In this document: positions 15,722-24,212 of the stretch, piece after piece | Layout of the letters: each line of letters opens with the position of its first letter | Numbering within the stretch: the stretch's first letter is position 1 | Assembly (NCBI RefSeq): GCF_003318235.1 | Contig: NZ_QOCG01000022.1 | Location: 1-64,000, forward strand | DNA length: 64,000 bases | Direction: 5' to 3' | Source of the DNA: Loktanella sp. D2R18 | GTDB taxonomy: Bacteria; Pseudomonadota; Alphaproteobacteria; Rhodobacterales; Rhodobacteraceae | Position numbers and translations under genes: made by a program | The notes under the pieces: generated by a model | What the model was told of the DNA's origin: nothing | What the model saw: the letters and a program-made list of their open reading frames with translations, nothing else | Databases searched by the model: none

Positions 15722-15886
15722 ATGAGCAGTGTAAACGATCCTAAAAAACAACGGATCGAAAAATATATAGATGAAAACCTCAAAAAGGTGTTCTCCGATC
15801 TTGAAGATGACCAGATGCCTGATCAGATTATTGATCTGCTCTCCGTGCTGCGCGCGCAAGATGAGAGGCTAAAACAAGAAAAATGA
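15722..15886 (+). CDS. nepR: NepR, anti-sigma factor of the general stress response
   Basis: This 54-residue ORF runs from the ATG at 15722 to the TGA at 15884-15886. The product has the NepR core: a basic N-terminus and the helical pair IEKYIDENLKKVFSDLEDDQ followed by MPDQIIDLLSVLRAQ. NepR binds EcfG in unstressed cells and PhyR-P in stressed cells. Its stop overlaps the ecfG start by four bases. Position between phyR and ecfG and the conserved core make the call secure despite the size. Confidence 0.93.
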   Translation: MSSVNDPKKQRIEKYIDENLKKVFSDLEDDQMPDQIIDLLSVLRAQDERLKQEK

Positions 15887-16437
15887 GTCACCCTGATCCA
15901 AAGGATGAAATCGTAACGCATCTCCCCGCGTTACGCGCTTTCGCACTGAGCCTGACGCGCAACCGCGCGACCGCCGACGACATGATGCAAGACACCGTAT
16001 TGAAGGCCTGGACAAATATAGAAAAATTTCAGCCGGGCACCAACATGCGTGCATGGTTATTTACCATCCTGCGCAACAATTATTACACGTCCCGCCGCAA
16101 ATTGAACCGCGAAGTTGCAGATATCGATAATGCGTTTTCTGACACGCTGTCGGTAAAACCCGATCACGACGGGCGTCTGCAAATGATGGACTTCAAGGTT
16201 GCTTTTGATCAGCTTGCCGATGAACACCGCGAGGCATTGATCCTTGTTGGTGGGTCAGGTTTTTCCTACGAAGATGCGGCGAAAATGTGTAGCGTTGCAA
16301 CGGGTACGATGAAAAGTCGCGTGAACCGGGCACGCGCAAAGCTAACAGAATTATTGAGCCTCGAAGATGATGCGGTGCTTGAACTGACCGATGCCGCAAC
16401 AATGGCGGTAGTCGGCAGTCCCCGTATTCCGTCATGA
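15883..16437 (+). CDS. ecfG: EcfG-type ECF sigma factor (general stress sigma)
   Basis: The 184-residue protein has sigma70 region 2 (LRAFALSLTRNRATADDMMQ, then DTVLKAWTNIEKF) and region 4 (HREALILVGGSGFSYEDAAK). It recognises GGAAC-N16/17-CGTT promoters, of which nine candidates lie within 10 kb. It is translationally coupled to nepR (ATGA overlap) and to the kinase gene downstream (ATGA overlap at 16434). Confidence 0.95.
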   Translation: MSHPDPKDEIVTHLPALRAFALSLTRNRATADDMMQDTVLKAWTNIEKFQPGTNMRAWLFTILRNNYYTSRRKLNREVADIDNAFSDTLSVKPDHDGRLQMMDFKVAFDQLADEHREALILVGGSGFSYEDAAKMCSVATGTMKSRVNRARAKLTELLSLEDDAVLELTDAATMAVVGSPRIPS

Positions 16438-18140
16438 TCAAAGGACCTTGGTACAAAAGCCTTCGCGCGCAGATTGCGGCTTTGATGACACTTGCGCTTT
16501 TGCCGCTGGGGTCGGTCGCCGTGTTTCAGACGAACCAAGTCGCAGAAAAGGCACGCGAAGACGCGGAACTGGCGTTGCTGGCTTTGACTGAACATACGGC
16601 ACGCACCGAGCAATTGGTTATCGAACGTGCCTTTGGTGCTGCGCAGTTCCTAAGCGCTGTTGCCCCCAAAGTGCTTGCCGATCCGGAAACATGCCAGGAA
16701 ACATTGACACCGTTTCTTGCGCGCAATGATGATTTCAGTTTTGTTGGCTTGCTGCCTGTTTCTGGCGTGATCACTTGCTCTACGCTGGACCGCGCACTGG
16801 ATCTTAGCAATGCCCCCGGTTTCGACGAAGACATGGCCGCCCAAAAGCGCACGATCATCGTCAGTTCCAAAGGCCCGGCAAGCCAAGAATCGGTTTTTGT
16901 CGTGTCCGAACCATATTACCTAGAGAGCGGCTTCGCAGGCTTTGTATCTGTTTCAATCCGCCACAGTGAGCTACGCGGTGCGACCGACAGCTTTGAACAA
17001 CCCGGCCTAATTGAACTGATTACATTTAACGATGACGGCGAAATACTCACGGCGCGCACATCGCGCGAAGGCGCTGCGATGGAACTGCCAAAGGACCGCG
17101 CCTTGGCCGCCTTGCGAACAGACAGTAGCATCGGATTTCACGCACCGAATACGAACGGAATTGATCGCCGCTACACCGTCGTGCCGATCTCTGGCAGCCC
17201 GGCAACTGTTATGGCTATCTGGGCGCAAGAAGGTGAGTTTGAGGGCGAGGCGCCAAAGTTTGCAAAGCCCGCGCTATTTCCGATCCTGATGTGGTTCGCA
17301 AGTATGGGCGTCGCTTTGCTTGCAATGCACACGCTTGTTTTGCGGCACCTCAAAACAATTCGCAAGAACATGTTGGCCTTTGCTGACAGTCGGCACCTTG
17401 GCGAACGCAGTGCCGTCGCCAACATGCCAACCGAACTGCAGGCCGTGAATGAGAATTTTTTACGGATGGCCGATACGGTTATGCATGATGAAGCGTTACT
17501 CGAAGATGCGCTGCGTGAAAAAGGTGTTTTGGTGAAAGAAATCCACCACCGCGTTAAGAATAATCTGCAATTGATTTCGTCTATCATGAACATGCAAATC
17601 CGCGCGGCTGAACACGAAGAAACAAAATCCGTGATCGCACGACTGCAGGACCGGGTACTCAGCTTGGCAACGATCCACCGTGATCTGTATCAATCGCAGC
17701 ACGCGGGAATGGTTAACGTCGGCGGCCTCATCACCGAGGTTGTTGAGAAAACGTTCGAAATGGCCCGCGCCGAAGACACAAAACTGTCTTTAGAGACAGC
17801 GATTGATCAGGTTCTGCTCTATCCAGATCAGGCCGTCCCCCTTTCGCTCTTGGCTACCGAAGCGACAACAAATGCGCTTAAATATGTCGGGGCGAATGAT
17901 GGCAGTACACCGTGGATTAAGGTGCGCCTGACGCAAGATGGTGATGACTGTACTCTCACTTTATCCAATTCTTTGGGTGATAGGCAAACGCGCGAAAGCA
18001 CGGGGCTCGGTAGCCAATTGATGGGCGCGTTTGCAATCCAATTGGGCGCAAAAATGGACACCGAAGAAACCTACAATTCCTACACGACAACACTCCGCTT
18101 TCAGGTTCAAGAATTTGAACCCGAAGCACGAGACTTTTGA
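16434..18140 (+). CDS. HWE/HisKA_2-type sensor histidine kinase (PhyK-like)
   Basis: The 568-residue membrane protein has a transmembrane helix near 12-32, a periplasmic sensor domain (about 35-275), a second transmembrane helix near 280-300, and a HisKA_2 dimerisation domain with the phospho-accepting His near residue 370 in EIHHRVKNNLQLI. An HATPase domain follows at about 455-560. This class phosphorylates PhyR in alphaproteobacteria. Coupling to ecfG makes PhyR the expected partner. The signal sensed by the periplasmic domain is unknown. Confidence 0.9.
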   Translation: MIKGPWYKSLRAQIAALMTLALLPLGSVAVFQTNQVAEKAREDAELALLALTEHTARTEQLVIERAFGAAQFLSAVAPKVLADPETCQETLTPFLARNDDFSFVGLLPVSGVITCSTLDRALDLSNAPGFDEDMAAQKRTIIVSSKGPASQESVFVVSEPYYLESGFAGFVSVSIRHSELRGATDSFEQPGLIELITFNDDGEILTARTSREGAAMELPKDRALAALRTDSSIGFHAPNTNGIDRRYTVVPISGSPATVMAIWAQEGEFEGEAPKFAKPALFPILMWFASMGVALLAMHTLVLRHLKTIRKNMLAFADSRHLGERSAVANMPTELQAVNENFLRMADTVMHDEALLEDALREKGVLVKEIHHRVKNNLQLISSIMNMQIRAAEHEETKSVIARLQDRVLSLATIHRDLYQSQHAGMVNVGGLITEVVEKTFEMARAEDTKLSLETAIDQVLLYPDQAVPLSLLATEATTNALKYVGANDGSTPWIKVRLTQDGDDCTLTLSNSLGDRQTRESTGLGSQLMGAFAIQLGAKMDTEETYNSYTTTLRFQVQEFEPEARDF

Positions 18141-19651
18141 CCGTGAAAAATCGCAACAGGCATTTTGAGGTGCTTCTCACCGCGCAGGAGGCTTATCCTG
18201 CGCTTGAGAAGCAGTTCTTGGACGCACAGAACGAAATTATCGCTGGGTTTCGAATTTTTGACGCCAGGACAAAACTACGCTTGCCCGCGGCCCAAGAGAT
18301 CGGCGAGACTTGGATTGATCTGATTTGTCATACGCTTAAGCGCGGTGTTCGCATCACGCTTACGATTTCAGATTTTGATCCGATCGCCCGTGCAAGCCTG
18401 CATCAATACGCTTGGGACTGCTATTGGGTTTTGCTTAACGCGGCTGAAAAAGACGGGTGCCGTGATAATCTAACACTGCGTATCGCAACCCACCCTGCAC
18501 GGGTCGGTATTTTACCGCGCATCTTGCTTTGGCCGCGCTTGATCAGCGAAATTTCAAAGTGCATTAATGACATCGATAATGTCGAACATACCCCAAACCT
18601 AAAGCCGTTGGTCAAACGTAAAGGCGCAAAACTATCGCCACGGCTGTTCCCGATACCGCCGCTGGCGCCCGTCAGTCACCATCAAAAGCTCGCGGTTTTT
18701 GACGGACAGCGGCTGTTTATTGGTGGCTTAGACCTTAATGAACGTCGCTACGATACGCCCGCACATAATCAAGAAAGCGATGAAACATGGCACGACGTGC
18801 AAGTGCTCACTGACGGACCCGTCGCGGTAGAGGCACGCCAGCACTTACTTGAAATGGACGATGTCTTTGAGGGCAAGGCTACCAAGCCCAAAACTCACCT
18901 GTTGCGTACCATATCTGCAAAGCGGCGGGTTTCATTTCCATATATGTCGCCGCGGCGTATGGTGACTGAAATCGCTGACACACACGCAGCCCAGATCGCC
19001 CTGTCCGAAAATTTGATCTACTTTGAAACACAGTTCTTTCGGGATGAAACACTCGCCCGACACCTTGCAAAACGGGCGCAAGAAAACCCCGATCTATCGC
19101 TCATTATTATTCTTCCCGCAGCGCCCGAAGATGTCGCTTTCTCAAGCGATTGGGGCGTGGATGCCGCCTATGGAGAACACTTGCAGGTGAAATGCATTGA
19201 TATCGTGCGTCAGGCCTTTGGCGACCGTGCATTCTTTGGATCACCCGCGCAGCGCAAGCTGTCGGCTGACGACGGGCGCGCAGTTCATTTTGACGCACCA
19301 ATTGTCTATCTTCATGCGAAAGTTTCAATCTTTGACGATCGCATGGGTATTGTATCCTCGGCCAATCTTAATGGGCGCAGCATGAATTGGGATACGGAAG
19401 CCGGCATAAAGACCGCGCACCCGCAAGAGGTGCTGCAGCTGAAAACAAAGTGCTTCACGCATTGGCTCGGTGCCGACGCAAGCGAGGCATTTTTCAATCG
19501 GCAAACCGCACGCAAAGCTTGGTCAGACTTGGCCACATCGAACACGCAACGCGCCCCGGACCAACGTCGTGGGTTCATCCTGCCGTATCTATCGGCCCCA
19601 GCAGAGAAGATTGCTCAGGCTCTGCCCGGCGTACCGGCCGAAATGGCCTGA
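18137..19651 (+). CDS. Phospholipase D-family protein
   Basis: The 504-residue protein has two HKD motifs: HHQKLAVFDGQRLFIGGLD near residue 181 and LHAKVSIFDDRMGIVSSANL near 395, the double-HKD arrangement of PLD/cardiolipin-synthase-like enzymes. No transmembrane segment is evident. It starts at TTG 18137 or GTG 18143, overlapping the kinase gene stop, so it belongs to the nepR-ecfG transcript. Substrate could be phospholipid head groups; it lacks the membrane anchors of typical cardiolipin synthases. Its 3' end overlaps the convergent AI-2E gene by 37 bases. Confidence 0.87.
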   Translation: MTVKNRNRHFEVLLTAQEAYPALEKQFLDAQNEIIAGFRIFDARTKLRLPAAQEIGETWIDLICHTLKRGVRITLTISDFDPIARASLHQYAWDCYWVLLNAAEKDGCRDNLTLRIATHPARVGILPRILLWPRLISEISKCINDIDNVEHTPNLKPLVKRKGAKLSPRLFPIPPLAPVSHHQKLAVFDGQRLFIGGLDLNERRYDTPAHNQESDETWHDVQVLTDGPVAVEARQHLLEMDDVFEGKATKPKTHLLRTISAKRRVSFPYMSPRRMVTEIADTHAAQIALSENLIYFETQFFRDETLARHLAKRAQENPDLSLIIILPAAPEDVAFSSDWGVDAAYGEHLQVKCIDIVRQAFGDRAFFGSPAQRKLSADDGRAVHFDAPIVYLHAKVSIFDDRMGIVSSANLNGRSMNWDTEAGIKTAHPQEVLQLKTKCFTHWLGADASEAFFNRQTARKAWSDLATSNTQRAPDQRRGFILPYLSAPAEKIAQALPGVPAEMA

Positions 19652-20640
19652 GCCGGAAGACCCTGCGCGACCGTTAACGTCCAGATCAACATCGGGATTG
19701 CAATGATGCCGCCAACAGGACCCCAAAGCCACAGCCAAAACACCAACGATAAGAACACCAGCAGTGGGTTTACTGATAGGCTTCTGCCCACAAGCGTTGG
19801 GGTCACAAATTGCGCTTCTGTCGCGTTCATCGCAATATAAATGGCTGCCGGCAAAAAGCTTGCCGCGCCTTCAAACACAACGATCCCAGTAATTAACAAC
19901 GTCACAAAAAGAAAGACGGGGCCCAAATACAAGATAAAGTTCAAGACAAACGCAAGTAGCCCCCAAATTACCGGGGATGGCATGCCAATGATTTGCATCA
20001 CGATTGATACCAAGACACCAAATGTGAAATTGATGGCAGAAATTGTGAGCACATAGCGCGACACCTGCCCCGCAGCGCGGCGCAAATCAGCTTCTTGTAG
20101 CCATGTAAACGTGCGGTTCAGCCAGCCATAGACAGAACTTCGTGTAAGCAAGAAAAAGTACAGTGTACCGGCGAATATTAACAATTGAGCCAATACTTGC
20201 GGCGCATAAAACAGCGCATCGGTGATGGAAGGGACCGCCATCGCAGCATCTTCGGCGGTCGCGGCAGGGTCAGCGTCGATTGCGGCGGCAACATCAGCAG
20301 ATATTTCTTCAAGCCCACGCAAAAGGCGGCGCGCTTCGTCCACGGTTTCGCGTACTTCGTCACGAATGAGCGGGGCTTGGTTAATCACATGGGTAACATA
20401 TGGTTCGATCAGAAGGATCAGAACAAACAATATCGCCAAAGCAAGTGCCACGGACAACAGCGAGGCAAGCGCCGTGGGAACGCGCAGCCTGTCCCAAAAG
20501 TCGGACAATGGCGTCATCACGATGCCGAGCAGAAACGCGCTCACAATTGGCACCAGCACATCCTGTCCAAAATAGAGCACCGCAATGCCTGAAAAGGCCG
20601 ACAATAAGACCAGGCACCACGTGTTTATCGAAATTGGCAT
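19615..20640 (-). CDS. AI-2E family transporter (PerM-like)
   Basis: The 341-residue protein has paired N-terminal transmembrane helices, a soluble helical region (about 70-150) and a cluster of hydrophobic helices at the C-terminus, with the family motif near PLLVFLSLVFWLWLWGPVGG. AI-2E proteins export autoinducer-2 (TqsA) or act as Na+/H+ antiporters or perforins of uncertain substrate; which applies here is unknown. An exact EcfG promoter lies just upstream, so osmotic or envelope stress is the plausible context. Confidence 0.88.
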   Translation of the reverse strand: MPISINTWCLVLLSAFSGIAVLYFGQDVLVPIVSAFLLGIVMTPLSDFWDRLRVPTALASLLSVALALAILFVLILLIEPYVTHVINQAPLIRDEVRETVDEARRLLRGLEEISADVAAAIDADPAATAEDAAMAVPSITDALFYAPQVLAQLLIFAGTLYFFLLTRSSVYGWLNRTFTWLQEADLRRAAGQVSRYVLTISAINFTFGVLVSIVMQIIGMPSPVIWGLLAFVLNFILYLGPVFLFVTLLITGIVVFEGAASFLPAAIYIAMNATEAQFVTPTLVGRSLSVNPLLVFLSLVFWLWLWGPVGGIIAIPMLIWTLTVAQGLPAQAISAGTPGRA

Positions 20641-20660
20641 AAAAGAACTCCTTCACTGAC

Positions 20661-20685
20661 AACGCACAATGCGCCCCGAGGTTCC
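20661..20685 (-). promoter_or_regulatory. Predicted EcfG promoter
   Basis: The minus strand reads GGAAC-N16-CGTT, exact match, 21 bases before the AI-2E ATG at 20640. Confidence 0.8.
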
Positions 20686-20810
20686 ACAATAAATTTTCAA
20701 AACTCTGCGCCCGGAGCGACCGTTCCATAAAAAAGGAGAGCATAGTTGCATGCCCCCCTCCTTCGTTGCGGTCGTTCATATGAACCTATGCAACCGCGGT
20801 CTTACTTGCG

Positions 20811-20999
20811 TTAGATCGACGCCGCCTTGCCCCGTGGTCCAGCCACAAACCAAATAATAAAGCCAATTACTGGCAAGATCAGCACGAGAAGCGTCCAAAG
20901 CACTTTACTGCCTGTTGTCGCGCCTGAACCCAAGATTGAGATGATCGCCCAGATATTTAGGGCGAGGACCAATAGACCACCAATACCAGCATATTCCAT
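20811..20999 (-). CDS. PLD nuclease N-terminal-like (PLDc_N) small membrane protein
   Basis: The 62-residue protein has two transmembrane helices (GLLVLALNIWAIISIL and KVLWTLLVLILPVIGFIIWF) followed by a basic tail (GPRGKAA), the PLDc_N pattern. In larger proteins this precedes PLD catalytic domains; alone, its function is unknown. An EcfG-like promoter precedes it, and a PLD gene is nearby. Confidence 0.8.
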   Translation of the reverse strand: MEYAGIGGLLVLALNIWAIISILGSGATTGSKVLWTLLVLILPVIGFIIWFVAGPRGKAASI

Positions 21000-21038
21000 T
21001 TTATTTTCCTCCGTTGCAGGGTTTCATTGGTGAATAAA

Positions 21039-21063
21039 CACACCACTGCGCTAATGGTTCCAT
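21039..21063 (-). promoter_or_regulatory. Predicted EcfG promoter
   Basis: The minus strand reads GGAAC-N16-TGTT, one base off consensus, 40 bases before the ATG at 20999. Confidence 0.68.
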
Positions 21064-21148
21064 GACGATGCTCTGTCAGAGCGCTTCCCGGCTGTGCTAG
21101 CACGACAAATACCTTGACCCACGGCAACTTAGTTGATTGGTCTTGGGT

Positions 21149-22363
21149 ATGGGAAAACGTGCACAGCTGCTAAAAATTCTGCAAGACATTCGTGCTAGCT
21201 ACTGGTTTTTGCCAACCGTTTTGGTCTTTTTAGGGCTGTTTCTTGCGGCGGTCATGGCTTGGGTGGATCGGCATGCGGGGTCCTTGCCCATTTCACTGCC
21301 TAAGACATTCATTGATACCCAAGCCGAGGGCGCGCGCACGACGCTGGCGGTGATCGCCCAAGCTATTATTGGGGTGACTGGTGTTACTTTCTCAATGACG
21401 CTTGTGGCTGTATCCTTTGCATCAGGCAATTATGGGCCCCGGCTCGTCGGGAATTTCATGCGTGATCGCGGCAATCAGCTTTGCTTGGGTGTTTTAATCG
21501 CGACCTTTGTCTATACAGTCATTGTCTTGCGGTCTGTCCAAGACAGTATTGATGGCGGCGTCGCACAATATGTGCCGCAATACTCGATTATTATGGCGCT
21601 TGTGCTAACGCTGTGCTGCGTCTTTACGCTCATCTATTTTATCCACCATGTCCCAGAGACGATCAACGTATCACGCATATCCGCCACAGTTGGTCTGGCG
21701 CTTGATCGGCAACTGCGTGACCTTATTGATCGGCAACCAAAGGCCGCACCTGTTACCGCATGGCCCAATGGTCGGGCAAACACCACGCTTACCGCAAGCA
21801 CCTCTGGCTACATTCAAACCTGCAATTTTGAACGGCTCACTAATTTGGCCACGGACAATGATTGGTTCATCCGGATGCGGCCCTCGATCGGCGATTTTCT
21901 AACCCAATCAACTGTTGTCTTTGAGATTTGGTCTGACGGTGACCTAACCGGCAACGAAAAAAACTGCATTATGGACTGCTATGCTGTCGGGTTCACACGT
22001 ACCGAAAACCAAAACCCAACCTTCTTGGCTGAACAATTGGTCGAAATGATTGCGCGTGCACTCTCGCCAGGGGTGAACGACCCCTACACTGCGATGGATT
22101 GCTTGAACCGCCTAAGCGCTGCGCTAACCCTAGCTTGCGGCTATCATGGCGGGCTTTCACCCGCGGCCGTCGATCGGGTCGACTATCCTCGATTGTCATT
22201 TTACGCGCTATTTGCGGCGTCGTTTCCGCAGTGCCGACAGTACGTGACACCCGATGCAATTACCCGCAAACACGCGATTTCTTTGCTGGATCACTTGCAC
22301 GACACGGCACGCCCACAAGACCAATCCGTGATCAAAGCAGAACGCGACGCGCTCAAGCCTTAA
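21149..22363 (+). CDS. DUF2254 membrane protein
   Basis: The 404-residue protein has four transmembrane helices in the first 170 residues (for instance FLPTVLVFLGLFLAAVMAWV) and a long soluble C-terminal part, matching DUF2254. The motif ARALSPGVNDPYTAMDCL is typical. The ATG at 21149 is preferred over a TTG at 21137. Function is unknown; family members are often near stress and ion-homeostasis genes. No EcfG site was seen directly upstream. Confidence 0.85.
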   Translation: MGKRAQLLKILQDIRASYWFLPTVLVFLGLFLAAVMAWVDRHAGSLPISLPKTFIDTQAEGARTTLAVIAQAIIGVTGVTFSMTLVAVSFASGNYGPRLVGNFMRDRGNQLCLGVLIATFVYTVIVLRSVQDSIDGGVAQYVPQYSIIMALVLTLCCVFTLIYFIHHVPETINVSRISATVGLALDRQLRDLIDRQPKAAPVTAWPNGRANTTLTASTSGYIQTCNFERLTNLATDNDWFIRMRPSIGDFLTQSTVVFEIWSDGDLTGNEKNCIMDCYAVGFTRTENQNPTFLAEQLVEMIARALSPGVNDPYTAMDCLNRLSAALTLACGYHGGLSPAAVDRVDYPRLSFYALFAASFPQCRQYVTPDAITRKHAISLLDHLHDTARPQDQSVIKAERDALKP

Positions 22364-22385
22364 AGCTGCCATCACCACCCAATCG

Positions 22386-22410
22386 GGAACTATTTGAACA
22401 TCCAAACGTT
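22386..22410 (+). promoter_or_regulatory. Predicted EcfG promoter
   Basis: GGAAC-N16-CGTT, exact match, 38 bases before the ATG at 22449. Confidence 0.8.
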
Positions 22411-22448
22411 GGATCGCTGAATTTGAGTGACAACAGCGGAGCAAAACA

Positions 22449-22652
22449 ATGGAAGTTCAGGTTAAAAAAGTTTGGTACAACCCCGCACAAGCCGCCTTCG
22501 AAGGCCGCGTCGATATTGTACGTCAAGGACGGCAATTTCGTTATCCTTGTTTGGTCAAAGGCCCGGTGGATATGCCGGCCAATGACGTTCTTGCACAGAT
22601 GAAAAGCCAAGCGGCAAGCATGACGGACAGTCGGCCTGCGGCCTCCTCATAG
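22449..22652 (+). CDS. Small unknown protein with an EcfG promoter
   Basis: The 67-residue soluble protein begins MEVQVKKVWYNPAQAAFEGR; it has a beta-strand-rich first half and a polar tail. No family is recognised. A GGAGC ribosome-binding site and an exact EcfG promoter support that it is real. It precedes the MscS gene by 50 bases and may be in its transcript. Confidence 0.7.
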   Translation: MEVQVKKVWYNPAQAAFEGRVDIVRQGRQFRYPCLVKGPVDMPANDVLAQMKSQAASMTDSRPAASS

Positions 22653-22702
22653 TGCTGACTGCAACCACCCCAAAACGAACCTAAACTTACGGATATCTCA
22701 AC

Positions 22703-23608
22703 ATGGACGCTTTCATTGAGTGGAGCAAAAACCTTTTCACGACAGAAATTTACGGCGGAAAGTCCTTCGCTGACTATCTGACACTTGAAACATTAATCGC
22801 ATTGGTCGGGAACACGCTTGCCGCCGCGCTGATCATCTTCTTGGGTTTTGTCATCGCCGGCTTTGTGAGGCGCCGCATCCACAAGATTGGCGAAAATCAC
22901 GCCAGTCTAGATGATACGTTGTTCAGCTTTCTCGCAAACATGGCGCGCTATGTGGTGCTAGCTTTTACGTTTCTTTTCGTGCTGAATACCTTTGGAGTGC
23001 AGACGACGTCAGTTGTCGCTGTCATTGGTGCCGCCGGGCTGGCCATTGGTCTGGCCTTACAAGGAACACTTTCCAATGTTGCAGCAGGGATCATGCTAAT
23101 CCTTTTCCGCCCCATCAAGATCGGCGACTTTGTTGAGGTGAACGGCGTCCTTGGCACAGTGAAAGAAATCACACTCAATTTCACCGAGATTGCGGATCTT
23201 GGGAACGTTAAAGTCGTGGTGCCAAATTCTGAAGTTTGGGGCAGTACAATCAAGAATTACTCTGAATATCCGACGCGACGTGCGCAATGGACGTTTGGTG
23301 TCGGATATGGTGCAAATCTCGGAGACGCTGAAAAAACTATCCGCGATACAATTATGGCCGATGAACGGTCCCACAGTGATCCCGCGCCGTTTATTCAAGT
23401 TAACAACCTTAACAGCAGCAGCGTCGATTTTCTGGTGCGCGTCTGGTGTGATGGTGATGACTATTTTCAGTATCAAGCCGACATGAAGCGCAAGGTCAAA
23501 GAGGCGCTTGATCAGGCCGGAATTGACATTCCATTTCCGACACGGACGCTCAACGCCGCGAAACCAGTGCTTAGCGTGCTCGAAGGTGGTAAACAGCCCG
23601 CCGAATAA
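22703..23608 (+). CDS. MscS-family mechanosensitive channel
   Basis: The 301-residue protein has three transmembrane helices, the Gly/Ala-rich pore helix (AAGLAIGLALQGTLSNVAAG), the beta domain (RPIKIGDFVEVNGVLGTV) and the alpha/beta C-terminal domain, with small-channel length. It releases solutes at high membrane tension during hypo-osmotic shock. Probable co-transcription with 22449-22652 from an EcfG promoter would tie it to the stress regulon. Confidence 0.93.
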   Translation: MDAFIEWSKNLFTTEIYGGKSFADYLTLETLIALVGNTLAAALIIFLGFVIAGFVRRRIHKIGENHASLDDTLFSFLANMARYVVLAFTFLFVLNTFGVQTTSVVAVIGAAGLAIGLALQGTLSNVAAGIMLILFRPIKIGDFVEVNGVLGTVKEITLNFTEIADLGNVKVVVPNSEVWGSTIKNYSEYPTRRAQWTFGVGYGANLGDAEKTIRDTIMADERSHSDPAPFIQVNNLNSSSVDFLVRVWCDGDDYFQYQADMKRKVKEALDQAGIDIPFPTRTLNAAKPVLSVLEGGKQPAE

Positions 23609-23730
23609 GGAGCTATAGATGCCTTCGGAGTAATATCCATACCCGCGGGCACTCTTCGCTGGGCTGCCGCAATGGCGTCCAGCCATCGCCCAATTCGCGG
23701 CCAGAAATTTTAGATTAATTTAAAAACCAA

Positions 23731-23755
23731 GGAACGAACTTGGCTACGGCGCGTT
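23731..23755 (+). promoter_or_regulatory. Predicted EcfG promoter
   Basis: GGAAC-N16-CGTT, exact match, 58 bases before the csbD-like ATG at 23814. Confidence 0.8.
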
Positions 23756-23813
23756 GTCTTTGTGTAACCCGTGGCGACCTACCCGCCGCAATCAAGAACG
23801 AAAGGAACGACAG

Positions 23814-24011
23814 ATGAATTGGGATCAAGTCCAAGGTAAATGGAAAGAAATGAAAGGCAACGTCCAATCAAAATGGGGCGAATTGTCTGACGATGAAGTT
23901 GATGAAGTGCAGGGCGATCGCACAGCGCTCGAAGGCAAAATTCAACACAAGTACGGCAAGACAAAAGAACAGGCCAAACGCGAAGTCGACGAGTTCATCG
24001 ACTCTTTGTAA
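23814..24011 (+). CDS. CsbD-family stress protein
   Basis: The 65-residue protein MNWDQVQGKWKEMKGNVQSK... has the CsbD pattern of charged amphipathic helices (WGELSDDEVDEVQGDRTALE, GKIQHKYGKTKEQAKREVD). Members are abundant general stress proteins of unknown mechanism. The ATG at 23814 has an AAGGAACG site; a longer frame to 23754 overlaps the promoter and is rejected. EcfG promoter before it, strong terminator after. Confidence 0.92.
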   Translation: MNWDQVQGKWKEMKGNVQSKWGELSDDEVDEVQGDRTALEGKIQHKYGKTKEQAKREVDEFIDSL

Positions 24012-24033
24012 GCCCATAAAAAAAATTGCCATT

Positions 24034-24070
24034 ATACAGCGCGCCAACCATGGCGCGCTGTATCTTTTTA
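24034..24070 (+). terminator. Intrinsic terminator after csbD-like gene
   Basis: A 13-bp perfect stem (ATACAGCGCGCCA / TGGCGCGCTGTAT, ACCA loop) is followed by CTTTTTA. Confidence 0.9.
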
Positions 24071-24138
24071 TCCCCACCGCGAATAACTGCTGTGCGCAAA
24101 TTTACCCTAATGCATTAAAAATAAATAATAAAACACAT

Positions 24139-24163
24139 GGAACCATCGTATCAGCCAGTCGTT
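24139..24163 (+). promoter_or_regulatory. Predicted EcfG promoter
   Basis: GGAAC-N16-CGTT, exact match, 49 bases before the PRC-barrel ATG at 24213. Confidence 0.8.
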
Positions 24164-24212
24164 TTGTAAGTAATGTTGGATCATCCAACGCAACAACGAA
24201 CGGAGAAAAATT

